Origin: Flavobacterium luteum
GTDB lineage: Bacteria; Bacteroidota; Bacteroidia; Flavobacteriales; Flavobacteriaceae
DNA length: 64,000 bases
Assembly (NCBI RefSeq): GCF_008806775.1
Contig: NZ_WAEM01000007.1
Location: forward strand, 1 to 64,000
Direction: 5' to 3'
Shown here one piece after another: positions 36,716-45,864 of this stretch. The translations under genes were made by a program, and so were the position numbers. Position 1 is the first letter of the stretch, and each line of letters starts with the position of its first letter. The notes beneath the pieces are model-generated. The model was not told where the DNA came from and did no database searches. It worked only from the letters and a program-made list of their open reading frames with translations.

Positions 36716-38641
36716 ATGATTAATAGCATACGCTTGAACGAATATAAAGTATTGATTTATAGGATATTTTTAGCTTATTTTTTTTATTTTATTACTAGAG
36801 TCCTATTTTATGTTTATAACTCTAGCTTATTACATGTAGAATCTATTTATGACTTTTTAGCTTTATGTTATTACGGATTAGCTTTTGATACTACTGCAAT
36901 CTTGTATGTCAACCTACTCTTTATTCTGTTTTCGATCCTTCCATTTTTAAAAAACACCTTAACTGGTTATCAAAAATTTCTTTTTTATCTCTATTTTGTT
37001 ACTAATTTAGTAGCTTTTGCAACAAATTTTGTAGATTTTATCTATTACAAATACACCTTTGCTAGAACAACAATTGTTGCATTAGAAGTGCTAAAACACG
37101 AAACAAATAAAGCAACTTTATTTTCGAGTTTTTTAATTCATTATTGGCATGTATTTTTATTGTTTTTAGTATTGTCAGCTTTTTGGATTTATTTATATAA
37201 AAAAGTGAGTGTCAAAAAATCTTTAGCAGCTAAAAAAATACATTATTTTGGGTTTTCTATTGTTGGGTTTCTTATTATTTCATTATTAATTATAGGAGGA
37301 ATTCGGGGTGGTGATTTTAAAAAATCTACTCGTCCTATTAACCTATTAGATGCTAGTAAACACGTTAAAAACATTGTTCATTCCGACATTGTTCTTAATA
37401 CGCCTTTTGCCATAATTAGGACTTTATTTACTAATAGTTTTGTTAAAACAAACTATAAAAATGTTACTAATAAAGTTATTTTAGAAAAAATTCAACCTAT
37501 AAAACAATACCATAATAACCCTAAAACTAAACCCAATATAGTTGTATTTATTTTAGAAAGTTATGGTCGAGAATATATAGGAGCATTAAATAAAGGCGCT
37601 AAAATTACTAATTATAAAAGCCATGCTCCTTTTTTAGATTCTTTATCGCAACATAGCCTTATTTTTACAAATGGGTATGCAAATGGGAGACAATCTATTC
37701 ACGGGATGTCATCTATATTAGCTGGAATTCCATCATTTAAAGATGCTTTTACTTCATCTCCTTATCCAAAACAAAAAATAGAATCTTTAGTTTCTACTCT
37801 TGAAAGTGAAGGATATAACACTTCATTTTTTCATGGTGCTGCAAATGGTTCGATGGGATTTTTAGGTTTCGGAAATATTCTTGGCATAGACAATTATTAC
37901 GGAAGAACAGAGTTTAATGACGATTCGCAATTTGATGGTTTTTGGGGGATTTGGGATGAACCTTTTCTTCAATTCATGAAAAACACATTAGACAAGAAAA
38001 AGACTCCGTTTTTTGCATCTGTATTTACTGTCTCCTCACATGAACCGTATATTATTCCAGAAAAATATAAAAATAAATTTCAAGAAGGAAGCATCCCTAT
38101 GCACAAATGTGTGGAGTATACTGACTATGCTTTGAAGCGATTTTTTGGTGAAGCTAAAAAGCAACCTTGGTTTTCTAATACCATTTTTGTTTTAGTTGCC
38201 GATCATGGTAATCAGGTTTTTTATAATGAATACAACAAAGCTATTAATCGTTTTACAGTACCAATAATTATCTACAAACCAAATAGTAAATATGTAGGAG
38301 TTGATACTGATTTAGCACAACAAATAGACATTTACCCCACAATTTTAGATATGATTGGTTATAAAAAACGGTTTAGAAGTTGGGGCAGAAGTTTATTAGA
38401 TAAAAAATCGAGCGAACCTTTTGTAATTAACTCAACTGGTAATATTTATCAATTTTTAAGAGGAAATTACATTTGTACTTTTGATGGTAAAAAAGCACTT
38501 GGTTTTTATGCCAAAGACGATAAAGGGCTTGAAAAAAATTTAATTCAACACAAAAATGCGGAAATGAATGATATTGAACTACATTGTAAAGCATTTATTC
38601 AAGATTATATGGAAAGAGTTGTTGATAAAAAATTGTATTAA
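36716..38641 (+). CDS. LTA synthase-like sulfatase-fold membrane phosphotransferase
   Basis: 641 residues. Five N-terminal membrane segments (to about residue 200) precede an alkaline-phosphatase/sulfatase-fold domain (about 270-580). PNIVVFILESYGRE holds the first metal Glu, NGRQSIHGMSSIL the probable nucleophile (Ser where LtaS has Thr), and FVLVADHGNQ the metal Asp-His. Family members move phosphoglycerol or phosphoethanolamine onto a glycan or lipid. With LPS genes on both sides, a phospho-modification of LPS or a capsule is likely. Confidence 0.85.
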   Translation: MINSIRLNEYKVLIYRIFLAYFFYFITRVLFYVYNSSLLHVESIYDFLALCYYGLAFDTTAILYVNLLFILFSILPFLKNTLTGYQKFLFYLYFVTNLVAFATNFVDFIYYKYTFARTTIVALEVLKHETNKATLFSSFLIHYWHVFLLFLVLSAFWIYLYKKVSVKKSLAAKKIHYFGFSIVGFLIISLLIIGGIRGGDFKKSTRPINLLDASKHVKNIVHSDIVLNTPFAIIRTLFTNSFVKTNYKNVTNKVILEKIQPIKQYHNNPKTKPNIVVFILESYGREYIGALNKGAKITNYKSHAPFLDSLSQHSLIFTNGYANGRQSIHGMSSILAGIPSFKDAFTSSPYPKQKIESLVSTLESEGYNTSFFHGAANGSMGFLGFGNILGIDNYYGRTEFNDDSQFDGFWGIWDEPFLQFMKNTLDKKKTPFFASVFTVSSHEPYIIPEKYKNKFQEGSIPMHKCVEYTDYALKRFFGEAKKQPWFSNTIFVLVADHGNQVFYNEYNKAINRFTVPIIIYKPNSKYVGVDTDLAQQIDIYPTILDMIGYKKRFRSWGRSLLDKKSSEPFVINSTGNIYQFLRGNYICTFDGKKALGFYAKDDKGLEKNLIQHKNAEMNDIELHCKAFIQDYMERVVDKKLY

Positions 38642-38658
38642 AAACAAACTGTTGTTAT

Positions 38659-39450
38659 TTATAAATATTGATTAATTCCTTTACTAATTTTCGTATGCTT
38701 TTTTAAAATAGTCTCGTTTTGTATGGCATCGTTTAATTCAAAATTTTCTTTCGAATTGATTTTATGATAAATATGAAATATTATACCTGCATAACGCATC
38801 CTTTTCGATTGAACGCCATTGTTTCCAATACGAATCACTAAATCCGAATCTTCTCTCCCCCAGCCTTCAAAATCTTCGTTATAACCGTTTATGGCAATAA
38901 AATCATTCCGCCAAAAAGACACATTGCAACCACGAAACTTTTTTGAAACTCCTTTATGAATTTTAAATAAATTTGACAAAAAAGGGACATGTAAACAACG
39001 AGATTTATTTTTAATTTCCTTAGAAAAAAAATTAAAAAATATTTGCTTTTTTTCTAAAACTTCATCAACATAAGCAGGTAAAATATTAACTCTTGAACCA
39101 TACAAATAAACTCCTTTTTGGCTTGAGTTTACATGATCTTCAATAAAATTTTTATGTAATATACAATCACCATCAATCTGAATTATATATTCAGATGAAG
39201 CTTTAGCTATTGCTTTATTTAGTATTTTTGATTTTCTAAATCCTAAGTCTTCTTGCCATATATGATGAATTGGTACTGTACTCGTTTTTTTAAACTCCTC
39301 AATTAACAATTGAGTTTCTAGTCTAGAACCATCATCGGCAATAAGAATTTCTGAAGGCAAAACGGTTTGTGACATAGCACTTTTTAAAACTAATTCTAAT
39401 GCTTCTGGCCAATTATACGTTGAAATTAATAAAGCAGTTTTAAAATTCAT
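38659..39450 (-). CDS. Glycosyltransferase family 2, galactosyltransferase-type C-terminus
   Basis: 263 residues, a paralogue of the gene at 33492. ALLISTYNWPEAL, ILIADDGS, IQIDGDCIL (DxD-like), and NGYNEDFEGWGREDSDLVIR (with the ED acid/base pair) follow the same order. First in reading direction after the fcl-gmd run is the gene at 40394; this one closes the minus-strand group. Acceptor unknown. Confidence 0.82.
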   Translation of the reverse strand: MNFKTALLISTYNWPEALELVLKSAMSQTVLPSEILIADDGSRLETQLLIEEFKKTSTVPIHHIWQEDLGFRKSKILNKAIAKASSEYIIQIDGDCILHKNFIEDHVNSSQKGVYLYGSRVNILPAYVDEVLEKKQIFFNFFSKEIKNKSRCLHVPFLSNLFKIHKGVSKKFRGCNVSFWRNDFIAINGYNEDFEGWGREDSDLVIRIGNNGVQSKRMRYAGIIFHIYHKINSKENFELNDAIQNETILKKHTKISKGINQYL

Positions 39451-39459
39451 AATAAGTTT

Positions 39460-40362
39460 TTAGAAATATTTTTCGAATTTTGGGTGGTAATTTATTTTCT
39501 TAATTTGTAAATGCTTAAACCATTGACCAAAATTTCTAAAAAAAAGCTTAACTCTTGGTATCTTTAAATTGGCATCTTCTTGAACTAATTTTTTCAATTC
39601 AGATAAAGATTTAGTAGGAAAATAACCCAGCTCTTTCCAAATTTCAGGATTTAAATAGAAAACATCTTTTATTTCATGATAGTTATCTTTGTTGGCTCTT
39701 TTCCATTTTTCTAAAAAATTAGGATTTACATCTTCTTTATGACTCCAATTTTTAAGTTTTAAAACTAACTCTTCTTCTGTTCGAGCTAATCCTTCATGAA
39801 GAATAAAGTCTTCATCATAAATAATTCGCTCTTTAGTGTTTTTAGCATATTTATAATTTGGATAATTTGTAGCCAAAAGTAACTTTGTTGGCTTATTTAC
39901 ATATAATAATCCGTCCTCTAAATATTTATATACATTTATATGAAAACCTGCAAACTGTATAGGATGTTTACTTGGATTTATTAAATAGGAATCATACTTT
40001 CTTATTCTCTTAACAAATTTTTCAAAGTCTATAAAAATTTCATCAGAATCTACTTGAATTAACCAATTTCCAATACCCATCTTTAAGGCAAGCATATATC
40101 TTTCACGAGTATCGTTTTGCATTCCCGTAATTTCAGGAACATAAAAATCATCTTCGTAAATGACAATTTTATTTTTTACATCAAACTCTTTTAACCATCT
40201 ATAAAAACTATCGTCTACTTCAAAATAATTTCCTGACCATGTTCTCTTTTTATAATCTAAAGCTAAAAAAATAGTGTCTGCCATTTCATAAACTGGCGGA
40301 ATTGATTTTTTTAACAATTCGTAATCATAAGACATTAAAAAACCAACTTGAATTTTTTTCAT
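39460..40362 (-). CDS. Putative glycosyltransferase, GT2-like
   Basis: 300 residues. GNWLIQVDSDEIF (about 98-110) looks like a GT-A DxD metal site, preceded by a RERYMLALK helix, but the usual N-terminal GT2 motif is replaced by QVGFLMSYDYELL. It sits in a run of transferase genes on the same strand, 9 bases before the gene at 38659. I assign a probable sugar transferase of unknown specificity. Confidence 0.6.
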   Translation of the reverse strand: MKKIQVGFLMSYDYELLKKSIPPVYEMADTIFLALDYKKRTWSGNYFEVDDSFYRWLKEFDVKNKIVIYEDDFYVPEITGMQNDTRERYMLALKMGIGNWLIQVDSDEIFIDFEKFVKRIRKYDSYLINPSKHPIQFAGFHINVYKYLEDGLLYVNKPTKLLLATNYPNYKYAKNTKERIIYDEDFILHEGLARTEEELVLKLKNWSHKEDVNPNFLEKWKRANKDNYHEIKDVFYLNPEIWKELGYFPTKSLSELKKLVQEDANLKIPRVKLFFRNFGQWFKHLQIKKINYHPKFEKYF

Positions 40363-40393
40363 TTTATATCGACTAAAGGAGCTTACAAATATT

Positions 40394-41227
40394 TTATTCT
40401 TTTTTCATTTCGTTAGAAATTTTAGGCAAAAATAACAACATAATACTTAGAATCAGTTTTAAAACTTTCCAAGAAAATGAATATTTTTTAATATACTGAA
40501 ATTGAATAAACCGCTTAGAATTAAGTTCATTAACATTCTCATAATCCTTTATAAAAGTAGGGAAATATTTTTGAATGGATTGTGACTTTTCTTTATGGAA
40601 TACTTCTGAAAATTTAGGATTAGACGAAATACCGTTAAAGTCGTAAACTGAAATCGTCTTTTTTAAGTATTTATAAGGAACATTTTTATGACAAATAACA
40701 TACGCGAAAAACTCCCAGTCAGATGCTATTTTATACTCTTCATTGTAATAAAAATGTTCTTCAAATAACGATTTTCTTATAAAAGTGGATTGATGATTTA
40801 GTGAACTAGTATAAAAGAAAGAAAACTGCAAATGCTCAGGATAAGTTTTTAAGCGCTTAGAATTTCCACTCTCTTTATAATTATCACCGTAGTAAATATC
40901 GAATTGAGAATTAAGTTCAGGAACTACTTGAGACAAGGTCGCTTCAGAATAAAAAGTATCCCCACCATTCATAAAAATAACAAAATCACCAGTTGCAACT
41001 TTAATCCCTTTATTCATAGCATGAAAAACTCCATTGTCATTCTCACTTACCCAATAGGAAATTTTATCTGCATATTCTAAAATTAGATCTTTGCTCCCAT
41101 CGGTACTTCCTCCATCAATTACTATAAATTCATATTCATCATACGTTTGGCTAACAACGCTTTCTAAAGTTTTTTTTAAACCTTTTTTATCGTTATAATT
41201 TATGGTAATAATGGATAATTTAGCCAT
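40394..41227 (-). CDS. Glycosyltransferase family 2 (WcaA-like)
   Basis: 277 residues, GT-A fold. LSIITINYNDKKGL, FIVIDGGSTDGS, ENDNGVFHAMNKGI and IFMNGGDTFY are the standard GT2 blocks. The HQSTFIRKSLF motif is typical of colanic-acid WcaA-type enzymes. A short hydrophobic tail lies near the C-terminus. It follows fcl by 14 bases, so it may use GDP-fucose, but this is inference. Confidence 0.82.
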   Translation of the reverse strand: MAKLSIITINYNDKKGLKKTLESVVSQTYDEYEFIVIDGGSTDGSKDLILEYADKISYWVSENDNGVFHAMNKGIKVATGDFVIFMNGGDTFYSEATLSQVVPELNSQFDIYYGDNYKESGNSKRLKTYPEHLQFSFFYTSSLNHQSTFIRKSLFEEHFYYNEEYKIASDWEFFAYVICHKNVPYKYLKKTISVYDFNGISSNPKFSEVFHKEKSQSIQKYFPTFIKDYENVNELNSKRFIQFQYIKKYSFSWKVLKLILSIMLLFLPKISNEMKKE

Positions 41228-41241
41228 ATGAAAGTTATCAA

Positions 41242-42165
41242 TTATCCATTAAATTTCTCTTGATAAACTCTTCTAATTCCTTCCGGAAGTTCAATAGTAT
41301 GTCTCCAACCTAAACCGTTTAACTTAGTCGTATCTGTCAATTTCCTAGGTGTTCCATCGGGTTTTGAAGTGTCAAAAACGATTTGGCCTTCATAACCAAC
41401 AATATGTTTGACTAATATAGCCAAGTCCTTAATTGAAATTTCTTTACCAGTACCAATATTTACAAAACCTTTTTCATTGTAGTTTTGCATTAAATAGACA
41501 CAAGCATTTGCCATATCCGAAGCGTGTAAAAACTCCCTAAGCGGAGTTCCAGTTCCCCAAACTACAACTTCACTTTCATTATTTTGCTTGGCTTCATGAA
41601 ACTTTCTTAACAATGCAGGTAATACATGAGAGTTCTGTAAATCATAATTATCATTAAAACCGTACAAATTGGTTGGCATAACAGATATAAAATTACTATT
41701 GTATTGATCTCTATAGGCATCGCACATTTTTATTCCTGCAATTTTTGCGATAGCATACGGCTCATTAGTTTCTTCTAACAAACCTGTTAAAAGATATTCT
41801 TCCTTTAAAGGTTGTGGGGCTAATTTTGGATAAATGCATGTTGAACCTAAAAACAATAACTTTTTCACTCCATTTTTATAACTTTGATGAATAACATTAC
41901 TTTGAATAAGTATGTTTTCATAAATAAAATCAGCTCTTAGCGTATTATTGGCAACTATCCCACCAACTTTAGCAGCCGCTAAAAAAACGTATTCAGGTTT
42001 TTCTTTTTCAAAGAAATCGGCAACATCTTGTTGATTAATAAGGTTTAATTCAGTTGAAGTTCTGGTAATGATATTTGTAAATCCTCTATTTGTTAAATCT
42101 TTAACAATGGCACTACCTACCATTCCGCGATGGCCTGCAACATATATTTTAGAAGTAATTTGCAT
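41242..42165 (-). CDS. fcl: GDP-L-fucose synthase
   Basis: 307 residues, short-chain dehydrogenase fold. It converts GDP-4-keto-6-deoxymannose to GDP-L-fucose (epimerase and reductase). NADPH is held by GHRGMVG (11-17). The catalytic triad is Ser108, Tyr137 and Lys141 (GSTCIYP, EPYAIAK). Eleven bases after gmd. Confidence 0.94.
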   Translation of the reverse strand: MQITSKIYVAGHRGMVGSAIVKDLTNRGFTNIITRTSTELNLINQQDVADFFEKEKPEYVFLAAAKVGGIVANNTLRADFIYENILIQSNVIHQSYKNGVKKLLFLGSTCIYPKLAPQPLKEEYLLTGLLEETNEPYAIAKIAGIKMCDAYRDQYNSNFISVMPTNLYGFNDNYDLQNSHVLPALLRKFHEAKQNNESEVVVWGTGTPLREFLHASDMANACVYLMQNYNEKGFVNIGTGKEISIKDLAILVKHIVGYEGQIVFDTSKPDGTPRKLTDTTKLNGLGWRHTIELPEGIRRVYQEKFNG

Positions 42166-42176
42166 GTTAACTGATT

Positions 42177-43265
42177 TTATTTGAAATTTTTTAAATGTTT
42201 CTCCTTTTTGAAAATTTCTAAATCAGCTTGCATCATTTCTTTTACCAACATATCTAAAGTATATTTTGGTTCCCAACCTAGTTTAGTTTTAGCTTTTGTA
42301 TTATCGCCAATTAATAATTCAACCTCAGTAGGTCTAAAATAGGCTGGATCGATTTTTACAACCACTTGCCCAACTTTAAAAGCATATTCAGGGTTAGATG
42401 AAGAAACAACTGTTGCGGTTTCGTTTACGCCTTCGCCTTTAAAATCTACCACTACACCAACTTCGCTGAATGACATTTTAATAAATTCACGAACTGTGGT
42501 TGTTACACCAGTGGATATTACAAAATCTTCTGGGGTTTCTTGTTGTAATATAAGCCACATTGCTTCAACATAATCTTTCGCATGACCCCAGTCGCGTTGA
42601 GAATCTATGTTACCCATATACAAGCAATCGTCAATACCTAAAGCCATTTGAGAAACTCCACGGGTAATTTTTCTGGTAACAAATGTTTCTCCACGTCTTG
42701 GACTTTCGTGATTAAAAAGGATTCCGTTGCAAGCAAACATATCATACGCTTCACGATAATTTACAGTAATCCAATAGGCATACATTTTTGCTACCGCATA
42801 AGGCGAACGCGGATAAAAAGGAGTTGTCTCTTTTTGAGGAACTTCTTGAACTAATCCATATAATTCAGAAGTGGATGCCTGATAAATTTTAGTTTTTTTA
42901 GTTAATCCTAATAACCTAACAGCATCAAGAATTCGCAATGTTCCTATACCATCTGCATTTGCAGTATATTCAGGAATATCAAAACTCACTTTTACATGAC
43001 TCATTGCACCTAAATTATAGATTTCATCAGGTTGGGTTTCTTGTATAATTCGTATCAAGTTCGTAGAATCACTTAAATCACCGTAATGCAATTTAAAATG
43101 CTGATTATTCACATGTGGGTCTTCATATATATGATCGATTCTTTGCGTATTAAATAAAGAACTTCTTCTTTTAATACCATGAACCATATATCCTTTAGAC
43201 AATAATAATTCTGCTAAATAGGCTCCGTCCTGTCCTGTTATTCCTGTTACTAATGCTACTTTCAT
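42177..43265 (-). CDS. gmd: GDP-mannose 4,6-dehydratase
   Basis: 362 residues. It forms GDP-4-keto-6-deoxymannose from GDP-mannose. The NADP site is GITGQDG (8-14). The catalytic residues Thr132, Glu134, Tyr156 and Lys160 ([16 protein letters not shown]) sit one residue before those of E. coli. With fcl it makes the fucose donor. No GDP-mannose-forming gene is in the window. Confidence 0.96.
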   Translation of the reverse strand: MKVALVTGITGQDGAYLAELLLSKGYMVHGIKRRSSLFNTQRIDHIYEDPHVNNQHFKLHYGDLSDSTNLIRIIQETQPDEIYNLGAMSHVKVSFDIPEYTANADGIGTLRILDAVRLLGLTKKTKIYQASTSELYGLVQEVPQKETTPFYPRSPYAVAKMYAYWITVNYREAYDMFACNGILFNHESPRRGETFVTRKITRGVSQMALGIDDCLYMGNIDSQRDWGHAKDYVEAMWLILQQETPEDFVISTGVTTTVREFIKMSFSEVGVVVDFKGEGVNETATVVSSSNPEYAFKVGQVVVKIDPAYFRPTEVELLIGDNTKAKTKLGWEPKYTLDMLVKEMMQADLEIFKKEKHLKNFK

Positions 43266-43378
43266 TTGATGCTTTGAATTTTTATAATATTGTAAGAATT
43301 GATTTAAATTTTATTAAGTGTAAAATGCAAAATATATTATGTGGCAAATTTAATATTAAAATCATGATTTCAATTATT

Positions 43379-44680
43379 CTATTCAAATAATGTTTGTAAT
43401 ACAGAAGTCCCATATTCAAATGATGAAAGTTTTTGAACTTGGCTTACTGCATTCTTTGAATAATTTTCATAATCTTCAGGTGATAATCTATAAACTATTT
43501 TAATACCATTAGCAAGGTCTTTAGAATCTTTTAAAATAGCTCTATAACCGTTATATCTGTTTATTACCATACTGTTAACTATACCCATATCAAATCCCAC
43601 AACAGGAGTTCCGCAAGCTAATGCCTCACTAACCATCATAGGCCCAGAATCTTCAATTGAAGAATTTACATAAACATCAACCGCTTGATAAAGTAATGAT
43701 AAAATATTATAATCTTTTATATATCCTAAATGTTTAATTCCAAACGGAATTTCTTTAAAAACTTTTTTATTATTAGAGTTACTAGAAATCATCAAAATAT
43801 TTATTCTCGACCTTTCTATTGTATCTAGTTCCTGAAATAGAATTTTTAAACTTTCTAAAAAATAATTAAACCCTTTTCTTAATTCATTATCATAAGTAGC
43901 TCCTACTAAAATGTAAAATTTATTTTCGTCTAGATTAAAAAATTCTTTGGCCTTTATTTTGCCTTTAGGTTTCATTATAGTTGTATCTATTAAACTATTA
44001 ATGTTTAAAATTTGATCTTGATTTTTATATATCATAGAGGACAATGCCTGTTTCTTAACCCAATCTGAACCTGAAATAATTTTAAAGTTTCCTTCTCTAG
44101 CATTCTTCAATTTAGTCTCAAAATTTATTTTGGCAATTTCTTTAAAATACGGACTTTTTATTGCAGGACATTTTTCAGTACAACCTCCATTACTATACTG
44201 TTTACAATCCCAAGCAAAATGACATCCTCCAGTAAAATGGTTCATATCTATAGTAATAGTATATACTTGAGCATTTGAATGTTTTTGTAACAAAAGTAGA
44301 TCTGAAGAATTCATAAAATCTGCAGTCCAACCAGAAAAGATATAATCAGGTGTAAATCCTATAGCACTTATCACTTTCTCGGGATCAATAGTAATAAGTG
44401 TTTCATTCTTACTATAAAAATGATATTTTGAATCTAATCTTAATTTCTTTTTTCTTCTAAAAGTTTTTTCAAGGAATTTAGTATACAAAGATTTTCTCTT
44501 GACTGGCGGCGATGAAAACTCTAAAATATACTCTTCTTCTTTTGTTTTCTTTTTTACAAGCATAACAACTTTATGTCCCTGGTTTTTAAATATTCTAGCT
44601 ATTTTATGAACAAATTCACCTCCTCCTCCATAATCATGGGTGACTAAAAGTAATATATTTTTTGATTTATTTACATTCAT
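43379..44680 (-). CDS. Glycosyltransferase family 4
   Basis: 433 residues, GT-B fold. The N-terminal Gly-rich loop THDYGGGGEFVHKIA and the C-terminal donor block (EDSGPMMVSEALACGTPVVG, with the ExxxxxxxE pattern) mark GT4. An unusual Cys-rich stretch (CHFAWDCKQYSNGGC, then CPAIK, about 163-183) lies in the acceptor half and may bind metal or form disulfides. Last gene of the glycan cluster. Confidence 0.85.
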   Translation of the reverse strand: MNVNKSKNILLLVTHDYGGGGEFVHKIARIFKNQGHKVVMLVKKKTKEEEYILEFSSPPVKRKSLYTKFLEKTFRRKKKLRLDSKYHFYSKNETLITIDPEKVISAIGFTPDYIFSGWTADFMNSSDLLLLQKHSNAQVYTITIDMNHFTGGCHFAWDCKQYSNGGCTEKCPAIKSPYFKEIAKINFETKLKNAREGNFKIISGSDWVKKQALSSMIYKNQDQILNINSLIDTTIMKPKGKIKAKEFFNLDENKFYILVGATYDNELRKGFNYFLESLKILFQELDTIERSRINILMISSNSNNKKVFKEIPFGIKHLGYIKDYNILSLLYQAVDVYVNSSIEDSGPMMVSEALACGTPVVGFDMGIVNSMVINRYNGYRAILKDSKDLANGIKIVYRLSPEDYENYSKNAVSQVQKLSSFEYGTSVLQTLFE

Positions 44681-44799
44681 TAATTGAAAATATATAGTCT
44701 AAATTTTTATATTTTTTCAAAGATAATTTTATTTAATAAAAAAACTGTTGAAAATAAATAAGAATAAAGGTAAGTTTTATAAAGCTCAATAAAAGTTAA

Positions 44800-44807
44800 T
44801 ACCTTTG
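44800..44807 (+). promoter_or_regulatory. -7 element of the threonylcarbamoyl-AMP synthase gene
   Basis: TACCTTTG matches TAnnTTTG, 35 bases before the ATG at 44842. Confidence 0.45.
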
Positions 44808-44841
44808 TAACAATCAAAAAATATCTTATTACCAAATTTAA

Positions 44842-45426
44842 ATGAATGAAAATAGTAATTCTATACTAAATACCGAAATTCATAACGCCTTTGAAATCAT
44901 ACAAAATGGAGGAATAATTCTTTATCCTACTGATACTATTTGGGGCATAGGTTGTGATGCTACCAATCCTGAGGCAGTTGCAAAAATATACAAACTCAAA
45001 CAACGTAATGATTCTCAAACTATGATTTGCCTTATGAATGGCGAAAAAATGATGTATAATGTATTCAAAGATATACCTGCTGTAGCATGGGAAATATTAG
45101 ATTTATCTGAAAAGCCTACAACCTTAATTCTCGATAATGCTAGAAATATTGCTCCCAATATTATTGGAATTGATAAAACTTTAGGCGTTCGTATAGTAAA
45201 AGAGCCCTTTTGTTTTAAATTAATGGAACGCATGAAAAAGCCTTTGGTGTCAACTTCTGCTAATATATCGGGTATGTTTACCCCAAAATCTTTTAAAGAA
45301 ATTAGCCCAGAAATTATAAATGGTGTAGACTATGTAGTAAATTTGCATCGCGATAAAATTTGTGATAAACCATCTACGATTATTAAGTTAACTAATGATT
45401 GTCAGGTAAAAATTATTAGAAAATAA
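44842..45426 (+). CDS. tsaC: L-threonylcarbamoyladenylate synthase (TsaC/YrdC/Sua5)
   Basis: 194 residues. It makes threonylcarbamoyl-AMP from Thr, bicarbonate and ATP for the t6A base of tRNA. ILYPTDTIWGIGCDATN (about 20-36), YKLKQRND (with the conserved basic residues) and PLVSTSANISG (about 134-144) are the YrdC motifs. The length is that of the short TsaC form without the Sua5 C-terminal domain. The GxxExxY element starts six bases after its stop. Confidence 0.92.
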   Translation: MNENSNSILNTEIHNAFEIIQNGGIILYPTDTIWGIGCDATNPEAVAKIYKLKQRNDSQTMICLMNGEKMMYNVFKDIPAVAWEILDLSEKPTTLILDNARNIAPNIIGIDKTLGVRIVKEPFCFKLMERMKKPLVSTSANISGMFTPKSFKEISPEIINGVDYVVNLHRDKICDKPSTIIKLTNDCQVKIIRK

Positions 45427-45432
45427 AAATAA

Positions 45433-45857
45433 CCGCAGATTTGCAGATTTTTTATGGAAGACTATAAAAATAAAGATGAAACTTATCAAATTATTGGAAT
45501 ATTATTTGAAGTTAATAAAAATTTAGGAAAAGGATTTTCTGAAATCGTATATAAAGATGCTATTGAGTATGAATTTAATGAACTTCAAATTCCTTTTGAA
45601 AGAGAGAAAGAATTCTCTGTTAATTATAAAAACACAACTTTAAAGCATAAATTCTATGCGGATTTTGTAGTTTATAATGAAATAATATTAGAAATTAAAA
45701 CTGTAGATTGTTTTAATAATAGTCACTACAATCAATGCTTAAATTATTTAAAAGTATCTAATAACGAATTGGCTCTTTTAGTCAATTTTAATTCTATTTC
45801 ATTAGATTATAAAAGAATTGTTAGAACAAAAAAATAAAAAAATCTGCGAATCTGCGG
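45433..45857. mobile_element. GxxExxY element bounded by 21-bp inverted repeats
   Basis: The left end (45433-45453) begins CCGCAGATTTGCAGATT and runs into T's. The right end (45837-45857) is its reverse complement with one mismatch in 21. The enclosed ORF starts on the next base after the left repeat (45454), and its stop codon ends at the first base of the right repeat (45837). The 425-bp unit lies in the short gap between tsaC and cca. The same repeat without the gene occurs at 11560-11612. Confidence 0.7.
45454..45837 (+). CDS. GxxExxY protein (PD-(D/E)XK nuclease-like)
   Basis: 127 residues. The naming motif is Gly27-x-x-Glu30-x-x-Tyr33 (GFSEIVY). A PD-(D/E)XK-type core follows, with Asp70 in YADFVV and Glu80-Ile-Lys82 in IILEIKTVD. 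GxxExxY proteins are common and often multi-copy in Bacteroidetes, with no settled function; the fold suggests a nuclease. Start and stop are flush with inverted repeats, so this gene looks like the payload or the actor of a small mobile unit. Intact. Confidence 0.88.
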   Translation: MEDYKNKDETYQIIGILFEVNKNLGKGFSEIVYKDAIEYEFNELQIPFEREKEFSVNYKNTTLKHKFYADFVVYNEIILEIKTVDCFNNSHYNQCLNYLKVSNNELALLVNFNSISLDYKRIVRTKK

Positions 45858-45864
45858 TAAAACA

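Noticed and set aside
31512..44680. Wzx/Wzy-type O-antigen or capsule locus
   Set aside because: No flippase or polymerase gene is seen; the content fits core and decoration enzymes better.
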